Translations under genes and position numbers: made by a program
Assembly (NCBI GenBank): GCA_016946835.1
Contig: JACVTC010000029.1
Location: 1,450,001 to 1,513,079, forward strand
Length of the DNA stretch: 63,079 nucleotides
Origin: Neocallimastix lanati (nom. inval.)
Lineage: Eukaryota; Neocallimastigomycota; Neocallimastigomycetes; Neocallimastigales; Neocallimastigaceae
Reading direction: 5' to 3'
In this document: piece by piece, positions 1 to 10,820 of the stretch
Position numbering within the stretch: the stretch's first letter is position 1
Layout of the letters: each line of letters starts with the position of its first letter
The notes under the pieces: model-generated
What the model saw: the letters and a program-made list of their open reading frames with translations, nothing else
Told to the model about the DNA's origin: nothing
Databases searched by the model: none

Positions 1-23
1 AAATTAATAATAATAATAATCAG

Positions 24-752
24 CTTGTTCGCCTGGCTGTGAATTATGTACTAGTCTAGATAATTGTATAAAATGTAAAGATGGAACATTTATAAATGAA
101 GGAAGATGTAAAGGTAATTTAAACATTAAAAATTAATTCTCTATTAATTTAACTAGAATAATAAACAATATTAAAAAAAAAAAAAATTAAAAATTGAAAA
201 AATAAATTAAAATATTAATATTATTATATTTAATATTTTATTAATATTTATTTATTATGAATTATGTTTTATTTTTAATACTTTAAAAAAAAAAATGATA
301 ATGATCATAATAATTAGCTTGTTCATCCAATTGTGAATTATGTTCTAGTCAAGATGATTGCGTTAAATGTAAAGACGGTACTTTTAAAAATGAAGAAAAT
401 GGAAAATGTGAAGGTAATTTTATATATATATATATAAATATATATTTATGTATATTTATAATTGATTTTATTATCTTTATTAATTTAATTAATATTACAA
501 TTTAAAATAAAAATGAAGAAAAAGGAACATGTGAAAGTAATTATATATATATATATATATATATTTATAATTAATATTATTATCTTTATTAATTTAATTA
601 ATTTTATAATTTAAAATAAAATAAAAAAAAAAGTAAAAAATAAAAAAAAATAAATCAATTAAATAATATCAATATAATATTTATTAATTTAAAATAATTA
701 TTAATAATTATTTATAAAAAATTATAATTTTCTACTTTAATATTTTTAAAAA

Positions 753-801
<49 letters not shown>

Positions 802-953
802 TAGTTATCGACAATTGTCCATTAAATTCTTATCAAAAGGGTCAAAAATGTGTTTGCGTTGATGGCTTATATATGAATGATAACGAGATATGCGAACGTA
901 ATTTATATATAAAATTAATTTATTTATTATTATTAGTTCTTTTGTATTTTATA

Positions 954-1005
<52 letters not shown>

Positions 1006-1341
1006 GATAATAAAATAAAATATATATATTTATTTTTCCTATTTTATTAATATTTATTAATATTAATAATAATAATAATAATAATAATAAGCTTGTTCAC
1101 CTGGTTGTGAGAATTGTTCTGGTCCAAATGATTGTTCTAAATGTAAAGATGGTACTTTTATAAAAGAAGGAAAATGTGAAGGTAATTTTTACATTAAAAA
1201 TAAATATTTTTTACTATCAATATTAGACTGTTATTATTATAATATTAAAAATAAATAGAAATAAATTAAAAAAAAATATATAAAAAATTAAATAAAAATA
1301 AAAATATAAAAAATAAAAAATTAAAATGCATAAAAATTAAA

Positions 1342-1373
<32 letters not shown>

Positions 1374-1763
1374 TTCATAATTTTTTAATATAATTTTTTT
1401 AATAATTATTACTAATAATATTTATATATTTTTAAAAAAAAAATAATAATAATATATATATATATATAAAATTAGTATGTTCACCTGGCTGTGAATTATG
1501 TTCTGATTTAAATACTTGTACTAAATGTGAAGATGGTACTTATATAAAAGAAGGAAGATGTGAAGGTAATTAATGCATTTAAAATTAATTTTATATTATC
1601 AATCTTAATCTCTTAATTTGTTTAATTTAAAGTAAAAACAAATAAAAAAATAAAAAAATAAAAAAAAAATAAAAAAAAATAAAATAAAGATTAAAAAAAA
1701 AAAAAAAAAATTAATATATATATATTTATATTTATTTTTAATATTTTTAAAAAAAAAATAATA

Positions 1764-1811
<48 letters not shown>

Positions 1812-1988
1812 TAGCTTGTTCACCTGGTTGTGAATATTGTTCTAGTCCAAATAATTGTGTTAAATGTAAAGACGGTACTTTTAAAAATATAGAAAAAGGA
1901 ACATGTGAAGGTAATTTTTTTTTTTTTTTTTTTAATATATGAAATTAACATTATTATTATTATTAATTTAATTAATGATATAATTTAA

Positions 1989-2024
<36 letters not shown>

Positions 2025-2593
2025 TAATATAATATATATATATTTATTTATTTATTTATTTATTTATTAATATTTATTTTTAATAAATTGTAATTTATTT
2101 TTTTTTTTTATTTATATTATATTATTATGAAATATAATAAAATATAATAAAATAAAAAGGTTGTTTACCTGGTTGTGACTTATGTTCTAACGGTACTGAA
2201 TGTATTAAATGGAAAGATAACATGAATCAATGTGGTAATATGAACAGTTGTAATCAATGCATTTATTTAAAAGGAATGAATAAATGTAATCATCATGGTG
2301 GATACTTTATTGATTCCAGTGACTCTGATTCTAGTGATAGTGATTCTGATTCCAGTGATAGTGACTCTGAATCCTGTAATTCTGGTTCATCTATAGAAAA
2401 CTCAAATGATGAAGATTCCGATAAACCCACGAAAATAAGCACTAATCCTACAACAACATCGGACACTAAAATCAAAAGAATCCCTACAATAAATGCAATA
2501 AATGCCATTACAAGTAACTCTACCGTAGTTAAACCATTCTATCCTTCCATATTAATTATTTTTGTTACTATGTTATTGGGTTTTTTTCTTTAA
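24..2593 (+). CDS. Cys-rich modular surface protein, 3' part of a multi-exon gene (5' end outside the window)
   Basis: Seven exons are readable: 24-113, 318-413, 805-897, 1092-1181, 1476-1565, 1815-1910 and 2160-2593 (stop included). Each intron starts GTAATT or GTAATTT and ends in AG. Every internal exon begins and ends in phase 1 and holds one module of about 30 residues. The typical spacing is C-x3-C-x2-C-x5-C-x2-C-x10-11-C, for example CSPGCELC...CIKCKDGTF. The last exon adds one more module, a Ser-Asp-rich stalk, a Thr/Asn-rich spacer and a hydrophobic C-terminus (PSILIIFVTMLLGFFL) with no cytoplasmic tail, as in a GPI-anchor signal. Family knowledge: such furin/EGF-like Cys-rich repeats are extracellular. 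Inference: a cell-surface or wall protein, possibly an adhesin. The signal peptide and first exons lie before position 1. Exon calls are strong; the role is unproven. Confidence 0.8.
509..536 (+). pseudogene. Relic of a Cys-module exon 3' end inside an intron
   Basis: These 28 bases match the 3' end of the exon at 1815-1910 with only three differences and are again followed by GTAATT. No module start or acceptor lies before them. The flanking intron sequence is roughly duplicated on either side (about 414-508 and 537-625, both ending in TTTAAAATAA). I read this as the scar of unequal crossing-over between exon-intron repeats of the same gene. Confidence 0.6.
2311..2376 (+). repeat. Ser-Asp dipeptide coding repeat (stalk)
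   Basis: A short imperfect repeat of AGTGAT/TCTGAT codons gives an (SD)n-like tract in the last exon of the Cys-rich gene. It sits between the last module and the GPI-like tail, where an extended stalk would be expected. Confidence 0.75.
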
Positions 2594-2667
2594 AAAAAAA
2601 TATTTTATTAATTAGTTAATGCTACCATAACTTCTAAATAATTAAATAATAGATTAATAATTTTTTT

Positions 2668-2728
<61 letters not shown>

Positions 2729-2990
2729 GTGATTTCAGTGATAGTAACAATAATAATTTTTTATCATTTTAAAATATTACTACTATATTTTATTGATTTT
2801 ATCATATATGTATATAATTACACATGTAATTATTGTAATTATTGTAAATATAAATGTAAATAATTTTACAATAAAAATTCAAAAAAAAAAAAAATAAATA
2901 AATAAATAAATAAATAAATAAAATAAAATAAAATAAAATAATAAATTATATTATAATATGTTTCAATACATTTGAAGCTTAATTTTCATA
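2594..2990. other. AT-rich intergenic stretch with a 55-base poly-A tract
   Basis: After the stop codon of the Cys-rich gene there is a T10 run and then an uninterrupted A tract at 2673-2727. Later come a short TGTAATTAT-type repeat and an (AAAT)n/(AAAAT)n microsatellite at about 2893-2940. No coding potential was seen. Confidence 0.7.
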
Positions 2991-3073
2991 TATTAATCAA
3001 TTACATCTTCAACAGAAGTTAGAAAAGCAATGTTTAGAATGTCCCACAAATTTTATTGTCTTCAAAAGGTAAA

Positions 3074-3230
3074 TTTTACTTTATCTTATACTTGCATTTT
3101 ATTTTTTTTTTTTTTTTTTTTTTTTATCTTTTAATTATATAATGTTTTTTTTTTTTTTATAATTAAATGTAATAACATAAAATTATTTTAATCTATTTAA
3201 TAAAACACTGGAAGTGTATTCTCTTCCTAG

Positions 3231-3262
<32 letters not shown>
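3074..3262 (+). mobile_element. Severely 5'-truncated LINE insertion (3' tail only) flanked by a target-site duplication
   Basis: The insert ends with TGGAAGTGTATTCTCTTCC, a few bases and A29. The same terminal block ends the LINE at 20114-20171. The 13-base direct repeat TTCAAAAGGTAAA flanks it at 3061-3073 and 3263-3275. Removing the insert and one repeat copy restores a continuous reading frame of the older LINE (...KFYCLQK then VKRIKYKQIKG...). This is a classic target-primed reverse transcription product with a 189-base body. Confidence 0.8.
3210..3227 (+). promoter_or_regulatory. LINE 3'-terminal stem-loop
   Basis: GGAAG at 3210-3214 pairs with CTTCC at 3223-3227 around an 8-base loop, just before the poly-A tail. 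The identical stem-loop is at 20114-20131. By analogy with other LINE tails it may be bound by the element's reverse transcriptase; that role is inferred. Confidence 0.5.
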
Positions 3263-3264
<2 letters not shown>

Positions 3265-4679
3265 CAAAAGGTAAAACGTATAAAATATAAACAAATTAAG
3301 GGTTATAAATCTGCAAGTGATTCCAATGAATTTGCTAAAATTGTTGACTCGTATAATAGACAATGTGAATCAATTCATAAAAAATGTAAAAATGTAACGA
3401 ATTTAAGAGAACAAAAAAAAAAAAAACAAAAAAGAATATTTATATTGGATTAAAATTGGATGTTCGTTAGGACTTAAAAATGATTAGTAGAAAAACATGG
3501 AAATAGGTTAAAAAGAAAACAAAAATAAATAATCAATCTTTCAGGGTCTCTCATCCTATTATAAAAACATTAACAATGAACTTGTTTCTTCTACAGATGA
3601 AAAAAAAAAAAATTAAAGCTTGGCATTCTCATTATAAATTCTTAGGATAGGATTCTTCAGGTCATAGTCTATCTAAAGATTTCTGGAAAAGATTCTAATG
3701 CACTTAAGATAAAAAAGCTTGTGGTTCTGATGGTATTCCAATAGAATTCTTCATAGCTTTAATTCCTTGGTAAAAATGATTCAGAAGAATCAAGTGAAAA
3801 AATAACAGTAATATTTCATTTGGCTTTAAAATGTCTCAAAGCCTTATTCAATGGTATTTGGAATGGTGATTTTCCTAAAGGGCGATCCATCCGATTGTAA
3901 TAATTATCGTATATCGTAACATCTCTTTTATCAATAATGAGTTACAATGTGATAAATATGGAATCCTTATTGGTGAAAAAAAGAGGTCCTTTTTTGCTGA
4001 TGACAATGAGTTATATGCTCCAACAAAATTTCAACTTTAAGAAATTGTTAAAATTTTACGGTAAATGGGCTAGAAATAATAAAATACAATTTTTGTATCA
4101 ATAAATATGCCAGTTTAAGTAGGTACGATGGGGGAAGTTTCAAGATCTCTTAATAATAGTAATCCCTAACCTTTTATCGCTCAAGTCAAGAGTTACCAAG
4201 AACGAATTGCTCTACCTTCTTAGGGGTACCGTTCTCAAGTGATTTAGAATTAAAACCAATCATACAGAGAATGAATAATAAAGTTAAAAAAAAAAAAAGT
4301 ACTTTATTCCATAAAAAGAATTTCCTAAGAATCCTCATATTCCTATCCCTTATAAACGAATGTTATTTTCAGCTATAGTAATTGGGCAAGTTTCGTATTA
4401 TGTATCACTACTTGGAATCGAATAAAGAAAGAACAAGAAGTACACACGGACGATAGTTAATTCAGGGTTATACTAGATTGAATGATTTTCTAATGGGGAT
4501 AGTTTTACATCCCTTTATTGTGTTTCTAAAGAATTTAACATTTCTCCTCTTTCATCGAAATATGCGATCGCTCAAAAAAGGTGCTTTAAGAAATGGAAAA
4601 ACTCGAAAAAAAAAAACGACATCAAATATTAAAGTAAAAGTAAAAGTGGAAGGATAAAAATTAAAGAATTTTCCTCATA

Positions 4680-5734
4680 ATACATCCATATCTGAAAGTA
4701 GGTTCCTCTGAACCATTCGAGTTTTCATCCATATAGATATAGGTACGTCATTTTTAATAGTGGAATCCATATATGGAGATGAGTACTTTATTATTTCTAT
4801 TTTGGATATATTGGATAATAATACCAAAGGTAAGGTAAAGTTTGGTTGAGTTTTCTTTTTTATCAAAATCTAAAAGTAAAGTGAAGTATTTAATGCCTTT
4901 CTCATGTGGTATAGCAATGCTATAAAAATTTATTTGAGAAGAATATTAAATATTTATGTATAGATAATGGTACAGAATTGACTAATTCAAGAAATTATTG
5001 ATGTATTTTTTTTTTTATTTTTGGAATAAAAAACCGGGAATTTCACCTGAATTGTTTTTTTTTTTTTTTTTGTACTATAGGAACCACAGCATAGTGGCAG
5101 AATTGAACACCTCCTCCATGGATCTTTTAATACCAAAGGCAAGATCTATTGCTTGAGGAGACACATTTGAATTCAGGTTTTCATTTTCTGGGAAGAAGAT
5201 GTAATTAATACCTGTAAATGGCCATTCATAACAGGATACCACATAAAGGTTATTGGTAATAAAGTTCCTTTTTGAACTGTTATATATATAACAAGAAGGT
5301 TTGATTCTAATAATTTTTTAAAGTTTTTCTTTTTTTTTATTTTAGATTTTTTAGATGCCAAGTGTTTTTTTTTTCTAGTTCCTAAATAGTTTATGAAGAA
5401 GTTCTCCAATACTTCTCTTCCTCTGAATATTTATCAGTTATGATCATAATCCCACTGCCTTCAAGATTTACGATGTCACTCATAATAAAGTTATTATTTC
5501 TTGTTCTAATTTTTTTTTTTTTATTTTTTCTAAAGATACCTCCAAGGTAATACTGATGCTCCCACTTCTCCTTCTAAATTAATTAATTTTAACCCCATAT
5601 TATGAAATCGGGGGGAAGGGGGAGAGGAAGCAATGATGAAACAGAGAAACTAACCTCTTGGATTTTAAATCAAATTTTTTAGTAATTATAAAAAGGATAC
5701 TATTAATAATAATATCAGTGACAACAACAACAAC

Positions 5735-5802
<68 letters not shown>

Positions 5803-7078
5803 TTTTAACAACAACGAATTTATAACTTCAACAGTAATAATAAATGTATACAAAAAAAATATGATAATATTAACTTTAATGCAAAACAGTAATCTGTACA
5901 CAAATTTCTTATAACTCACCACCTTAAAAAATTTTTCCATCACGTAATATTCCATATACATATATAGGGTTAACTATTTACAAAAAACGTTCCATTCATT
6001 TTACCTTAAACCTTATATAATAAAGATACAACCCTATAATTTAAATTATTCTTTCCTTTCTTCAAACTATAATAATCTTCCAGAACAAAACTTTTCTCTA
6101 TCAAAGTTTTAAACCCCCCAGAAAAAAAGTAATGAACTTACTAACATTACTCAAAAATAAAAGAGTGAAATTAAAGTTCGGTTTGATCTTAGCGATTTAG
6201 GTTTGATATAATTTCATATTAAAAATTAAAGTTATTAAATATGAAGACGGGCTCTATGATACATCCAATACGATACTTAAAATGATATTCTTGAAAGGTT
6301 TAAAATTGATAAATATAATGAAGTTTTCCAACATGGTGTTTAACAAAGGATGAAGAGTTAAGAAATAAAGAAATTTTAATAAAACGCTATCTATGCCAGC
6401 TGTTGAATGTCTTTTGTATTTTAACCATGGGTATCAGACCCAACATTATATATGTTACTGGTAAAGCGTTAAGTAAAAATCAAGATCCAACTTATAAAAA
6501 TTGGATGAATGTAGTTATGATATTCAGGTATTTAAAAGGTAATAAATATTACTGAATTTGATTTGATAAGAATATTAATATTTAGAGCGTATGTTGATGC
6601 TGATCTAGGTGGTGATAATGTTTACTGAAAAGATCTACTACTAGATTTTTAATTTTTATTGGATCTGCCCCAGTGATGTGGTATTCAAAACAACAACATT
6701 GTGTTGATTCATCTACGGCGAATAGAAAGTTAATATTATAGTTTGAATGAATGCTTGTTAAAATGTATTTGGATGAAGAATTTATTAAATGAATTAGAAA
6801 TAAAATTAAAATGTATCATATCACACTAAACATAGATAATAATAATAATAAAGCTGTCATCTACAACAGAAAGAACGAAACAATAAATCCAAAGTCCAGA
6901 TATATTGATCTGAGATATCATAAAATAAGAGAATTAATGAAAGAAGGAAAAATTGATCTAAAATATAGCAAGTCATAATATAATCTTGCTGAGGGATTCA
7001 TAAAATATCTTAATAGTACTTTAACAGAAGGTTTTAAAAATTCTTCATTATATAAGATTTGAGAATGTTAAAGAGGAA
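4680..7078 (+). mobile_element. Decayed Ty1/copia LTR retrotransposon (integrase, RT end and RNase H remnants)
   Basis: Broken + strand frames show copia landmarks in the expected order. The integrase core start is SSEPFEFSS...IYGDEYF near 4700-4790. A DNGTELTN block lies near 4963 and a RIEHLLHGS-like catalytic Glu region near 5098. After it come the integrase C-terminus and the KIYDVTHNKVIIS block near 5465-5500. The end of RT is near 6190-6330. The RNase H region holds MPAVECLLYF/MGIRPNIIYVTGKA (6395-6470), YVDADLGGD (6591) and a WYSKQQHCVDSSTANRKL-type block (6681). The final block is DLRYHKIRELMKEGKIDLKY (6910). Gag, protease and most of RT are missing, and an AAT microsatellite has expanded at 5735-5800. 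Stops and frameshifts make it inactive. Confidence 0.75.
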
Positions 7079-7328
7079 TGTTAGAAAATAAGTTTAATAT
7101 TATACAAAATATATTAATATATTACATATGTATTTATATTTATATGATATAATCTAATGAATACATAATATAAATAAATAAATAAGTATAGTAAAGTATA
7201 TTATCATACACATGATATATACAATAAATATATGTAAAATATATGTAAATTTATAATATAAAATAACATGTAATATTTAATATATTTCTTTTAAACTAAA
7301 AAAAAAATAATGAGGTATATTTATAACA
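7079..7328 (+). mobile_element. Candidate 3' LTR of the copia element
   Basis: A polypurine tract (AAAGAGGAA, 7070-7078) directly follows the RNase H region and is followed by TGTTAG. About 250 bases later the sequence reads TATAACA. The ends are therefore TGTTA...TAACA, a perfect five-base short inverted repeat starting TG and ending CA, as in LTRs. No 5' LTR was found in the window, so the length is not confirmed by a second copy. Confidence 0.55.
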
Positions 7329-7545
7329 TTATTCACTATTCATTATTCACTATTCATTATTCATTATTCATTATTCATTATTCATTATTTATTATTATTT
7401 ATTATTAATTATTAATTAATTATTTATTATTTATTATTTATTATTTATTATTTATTATTCAATTATTTATTCATTTATTATTTATTATTTATTTATTATT
7501 TATTATTCAATCATTTATTATTTATTATTTATTTAAGTTTAGATA
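7326..7545. repeat. TTATTCA/TTATTTA heptamer-type microsatellite
   Basis: Tandem CATTATTCACTATT, then CATTATT, then TTATTTATTA-type units begin at the end of the candidate LTR. The array is imperfect, with scattered CAATCA variants toward 7510. Confidence 0.7.
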
Positions 7546-8094
7546 TTACTTTTTTTTTTTTGGCACTTATATTAATTTATTATTTATTTTCTTTTTTTTT
7601 TTTATTATTATTATTAATACCAATTTAGTTAAGAATGAAATATTCTTATGTATTTTTATTTCTATTATTAGTTATTATTATTTTATAAATTATTACTTTA
7701 TTATTTATAATGTTCAAAACAATTTATATAAATATATTTAATATGATAGATAGATAGATAGAAAGAGTTATATTTTATTTTAATAAATATATATATTTAT
7801 ATTTCATAAAAATAATAAAAAGGTTATAAAGATCCCTCTTAAAAGAAAAAATAAAATAAAATAAAATAAATGTTTTTTAGGGATTATTATTTTTTAAATA
7901 TATAAAATATGAAAAGATAAATATAAATATATATGTAAATATATATTTAAGAAAGAAAGGTAAATAATAATTAATCCTAATTATAAATATTTTATATTTC
8001 TATAATTAACAGTTAGAGTGATTGATAGAAATAAAAATAAAAAAAAAAAAAAGTTTTTTTTTTATATTTTTATATATAATTTATTTTTTAAAGG
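7546..8094. other. AT-rich intergenic DNA, nothing recognised
   Basis: Only homopolymer runs and short simple repeats such as GATA at 7745-7760 are visible. No reading frame resembles a protein. Confidence 0.6.
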
Positions 8095-8095
8095 C

Positions 8096-8600
8096 TTTAT
8101 TATTTATTATTTATTATTTATTATTTATTATTTATTATTTATTATTTATTATTTATTATTTATTATTTATTATTTATTATTTATTATTTATTATTTATTA
8201 TTTATTATTTATTATTTATTATTTATTATTTATTATTTATTATTTATTATTTATTATTTATTATTTATTATTTATTATTATTATTATTATTTATTATTTA
8301 TTATTTATTATTTATTATTTATTATTTATTATTTATTATTTATTATTTATTATTTATTATTTATTATTTATTATTTATTATTTATTATTTATTATTTATT
8401 ATTTATTATTTATTATTTATTATTTATTATTTATTATTTATTATTTATTATTTATTATTTATTATTTATTATTTATTATTTATTATTTAATTATTTATTA
8501 TTTATTATTTATTATTTAATTATTTATTATTTAATTATTTATTATTTATTATTTATTATTTAATTATTTATTATTTATTATTTAATTATTTATTATTAGT
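8096..8600. repeat. (TTATTTA)n heptanucleotide array, about 500 bp
   Basis: About 70 copies of the 7-base unit TTATTTA run with very few interruptions, a TTA-only stretch near 8277-8292 and TTTAATTA variants after about 8485. Because 7 is not a multiple of 3, all three frames stay open and give fake Leu/Ile/Tyr/Phe proteins; these are not genes. Confidence 0.9.
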
Positions 8601-8758
8601 TATTATTACTTTTATTAGTTATTTTTTCTTAATAAGTTATGTTTATCCATATTCCCTAAAAGTCAATTTTTTTTTTTATTTTAACTTTTTTTTTTTTTTT
8701 TTAATTTTTTTTCTTTTTCTTCAACAAAAAAGGAATAATAGAAAATAAAAAATAAATC

Positions 8759-8789
<31 letters not shown>

Positions 8790-8889
8790 GAGAGACAAAA
8801 AACAAAGGACAAAGTACAAATAAAAAGTACCCCATATAAAAAAAAAAATTATATATTTATATATATATAATTAAATAAATATTTTTTAT

Positions 8890-8924
<35 letters not shown>

Positions 8925-10009
8925 TTTCATAAACAAACAATTGAGTTTTTGTATATATTTAATTCTAATTATATAGTATATTTTGGAATGTGGCTTTGCA
9001 TAAATGTGGCGTATTTAAATAAAAAGATTAAAAATAATTGAATAATAAATAATACTAAAATAATACTAATAATAATGATGATTATAATAAATAATAAATA
9101 ATAAATAAAATTTAAATAAAAATGAATTAAATTTTACTTCTTTTAAATTTTTTTCAATTTTTTTTTTTTTTTTTTTGTTGGAGGTGGAGTTGAAAGGATT
9201 TTTTTAATTTATAATCATTGTTTTTTTTTTTTTTTCTGTTTGTTTGTTTTTTGTTTTTTTTAAACATTTAATAATGCGGCAAATAAATAATAATAATAAT
9301 TACAACTATAATTATACTAAGTAATAATAATAAATAATAATAAATAATAAGTTTTGAGTTACTTTTACATTAAATAATCATCTTTTTTTTTTTTCAATTA
9401 ATGAATTAAATAAACTTTTTTTTAAAAAAAAAAAATATTATAAATTAAAGTTTTTTATAAATGTTGTTTTTTTTTTCTTTATTTCTTTTTCTGAGAGTAA
9501 TAAACAATAAAATAAAATAAAATTAGAAATTGTATCATTTAGTGAATTTATGGGATACTTTAAAGCAAAACTGAAATATTTAAAAATAAAACAGAAACAT
9601 AGATATGAATATTTAAAAATAAAATCTTTCAAGGAATCCCATATAATAAAATCAAGTATTATATATATACATGTATTTTTTTTAAAAGAATAAAATATAT
9701 ATATGAAAATAAATAAATAAATAAATAGATTATTAATTTTATTTTATTTTAATTAAATTTATATTTTTTCTTTTATTATTGTTATTTTTAAAGTTTAACT
9801 AATAAAAAAATTCAAATAATACTACTAATAATAATAATAATAATAATATAAATAAATAAAAATTAACATTAATTATTGGTATTGGTTTACCAAAAAAAAA
9901 TAAAATAAAATAAAATAAAAACCCAAAAATCCAATCTATTTATTTATTTCTTCATTTTTTTTTATCCTAAATTATAGGTTTGGTCATCAAATTAAAATTT
10001 TTATTATTT
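8601..10009. other. AT-rich intergenic DNA, homopolymers and short simple repeats
   Basis: Contains (AAAT)n near 8758-8790, T runs (e.g. 8898-8921), AAT runs and CAAATAAT-type tracts. A minus-strand frame at about 9438-9632 has only simple-sequence composition and no recognisable domain, so I do not call a gene. Confidence 0.6.
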
Positions 10010-10262
10010 AATTATTTTTTTATTATTTAATTATTTAATTATTTATTATTTATTATTTATTATTTATTATTTATTATTTATTATTTATTATTTATTATTT
10101 ATTATTTATTATTTATTATTTATTATTTATTTATTTAATTATTATTTATTATTTATTATTTATTATTTATTATTTATTATTTATTATTTATTATTTATTA
10201 TTTATTATTAATTATTTATTATTTATTATTCAATTATTTATTATTTATTTAATTTATTTAAT
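10010..10262. repeat. Second (TTATTTA)n heptamer array
   Basis: It uses the same unit as the array at 8096-8600, with TTTAATTA and ATTCAATT variants at both edges. This shows that the heptamer is a dispersed family and not a single local expansion. Confidence 0.85.
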
Positions 10263-10645
10263 TTATTTTTATTTATTATTTTTTTTTAAATTAATTTGAA
10301 ACATTTAACCATGTTTTAAAAATTAAAATGTATTTTAATGACACTGAAACTTTAATTCCTATAAAATATTTATTATTAATAATAAGAAATTAAAATAAAA
10401 AAAAAATGAAAAAGTTTTTTATGGTTGTTGGTGAAATTGTACATCATTTGTTAAAAATAATTTTTCAAAAACTAAATATTATCATGTGATTTATATACCT
10501 AACATAAAAATATGTAAAATAATTGAAAACGATTCATTAGTTTAACATTTTAATATGTTATTTGAATATAAATGATTAATACATAAATATAAATATAAAT
10601 ATAAATATTATAAATATAAATATTATAAATATAAACATTATAAAT
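10263..10645. other. AT-rich intergenic DNA, nothing recognised
   Basis: Short non-repetitive AT-rich sequence leading into AAATATAAATATTAT units. No coding signal was seen. Confidence 0.5.
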
Positions 10646-10820
10646 ATGATTAATACATAAATATAAATATAAATGTATGATTAATATATAAATATAAATA
10701 TAAATGTATGATTAATATATAAATATAAATATAAATGTATGATTAATATATAAATATAAATATAAATGTATGATTAATATATAAATATAAATATAAATGT
10801 ATGATTAATATATAAATATA
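10646..10820. repeat. 31-bp tandem repeat, about 5.6 copies
   Basis: The unit starts ATGATTAATATATAAATATA. Copies begin at 10646, 10677, 10708, 10739, 10770 and 10801; the last is partial. The copies are nearly identical apart from one C in the first, which suggests recent expansion. Confidence 0.85.

Larger units (their letters stand above)
2990..4610 (+). mobile_element. Dead non-LTR retrotransposon (LINE), ORF2 fragment with internal deletions
   Basis: Broken reading frames on the + strand resemble the better preserved LINE copies at 17.7-20.2 and 21.0-25.0 kb. Visible pieces, in order, are: a block at 2999-3060 plus 3276-3420 that reads through once the nested insertion is removed; the RT start motif (CGSDGIPIEFF, near 3725); NGIWNGDFPK near 3850; a shortened RT catalytic block (FFADDNELYAP, near 3995); YLGVPFSSDLELKPI near 4225; and KYAIAQKRCFKKWK near 4560. 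Most of the palm domain between GDPSDCNNYR and FFADD is deleted, and stops and frameshifts are frequent. The element cannot encode a working reverse transcriptase. Confidence 0.75.

Noticed and set aside
1605-1823. Minus-strand frame of poly-Ile and Phe
   Set aside because: It lies antisense to an AAT repeat and a module intron of the Cys-rich gene.
8018-8563. Long open frames rich in Leu/Ile/Tyr/Phe over the heptamer array
   Set aside because: The 7-bp repeat has no stop in these frames; the protein is a translation of a microsatellite.
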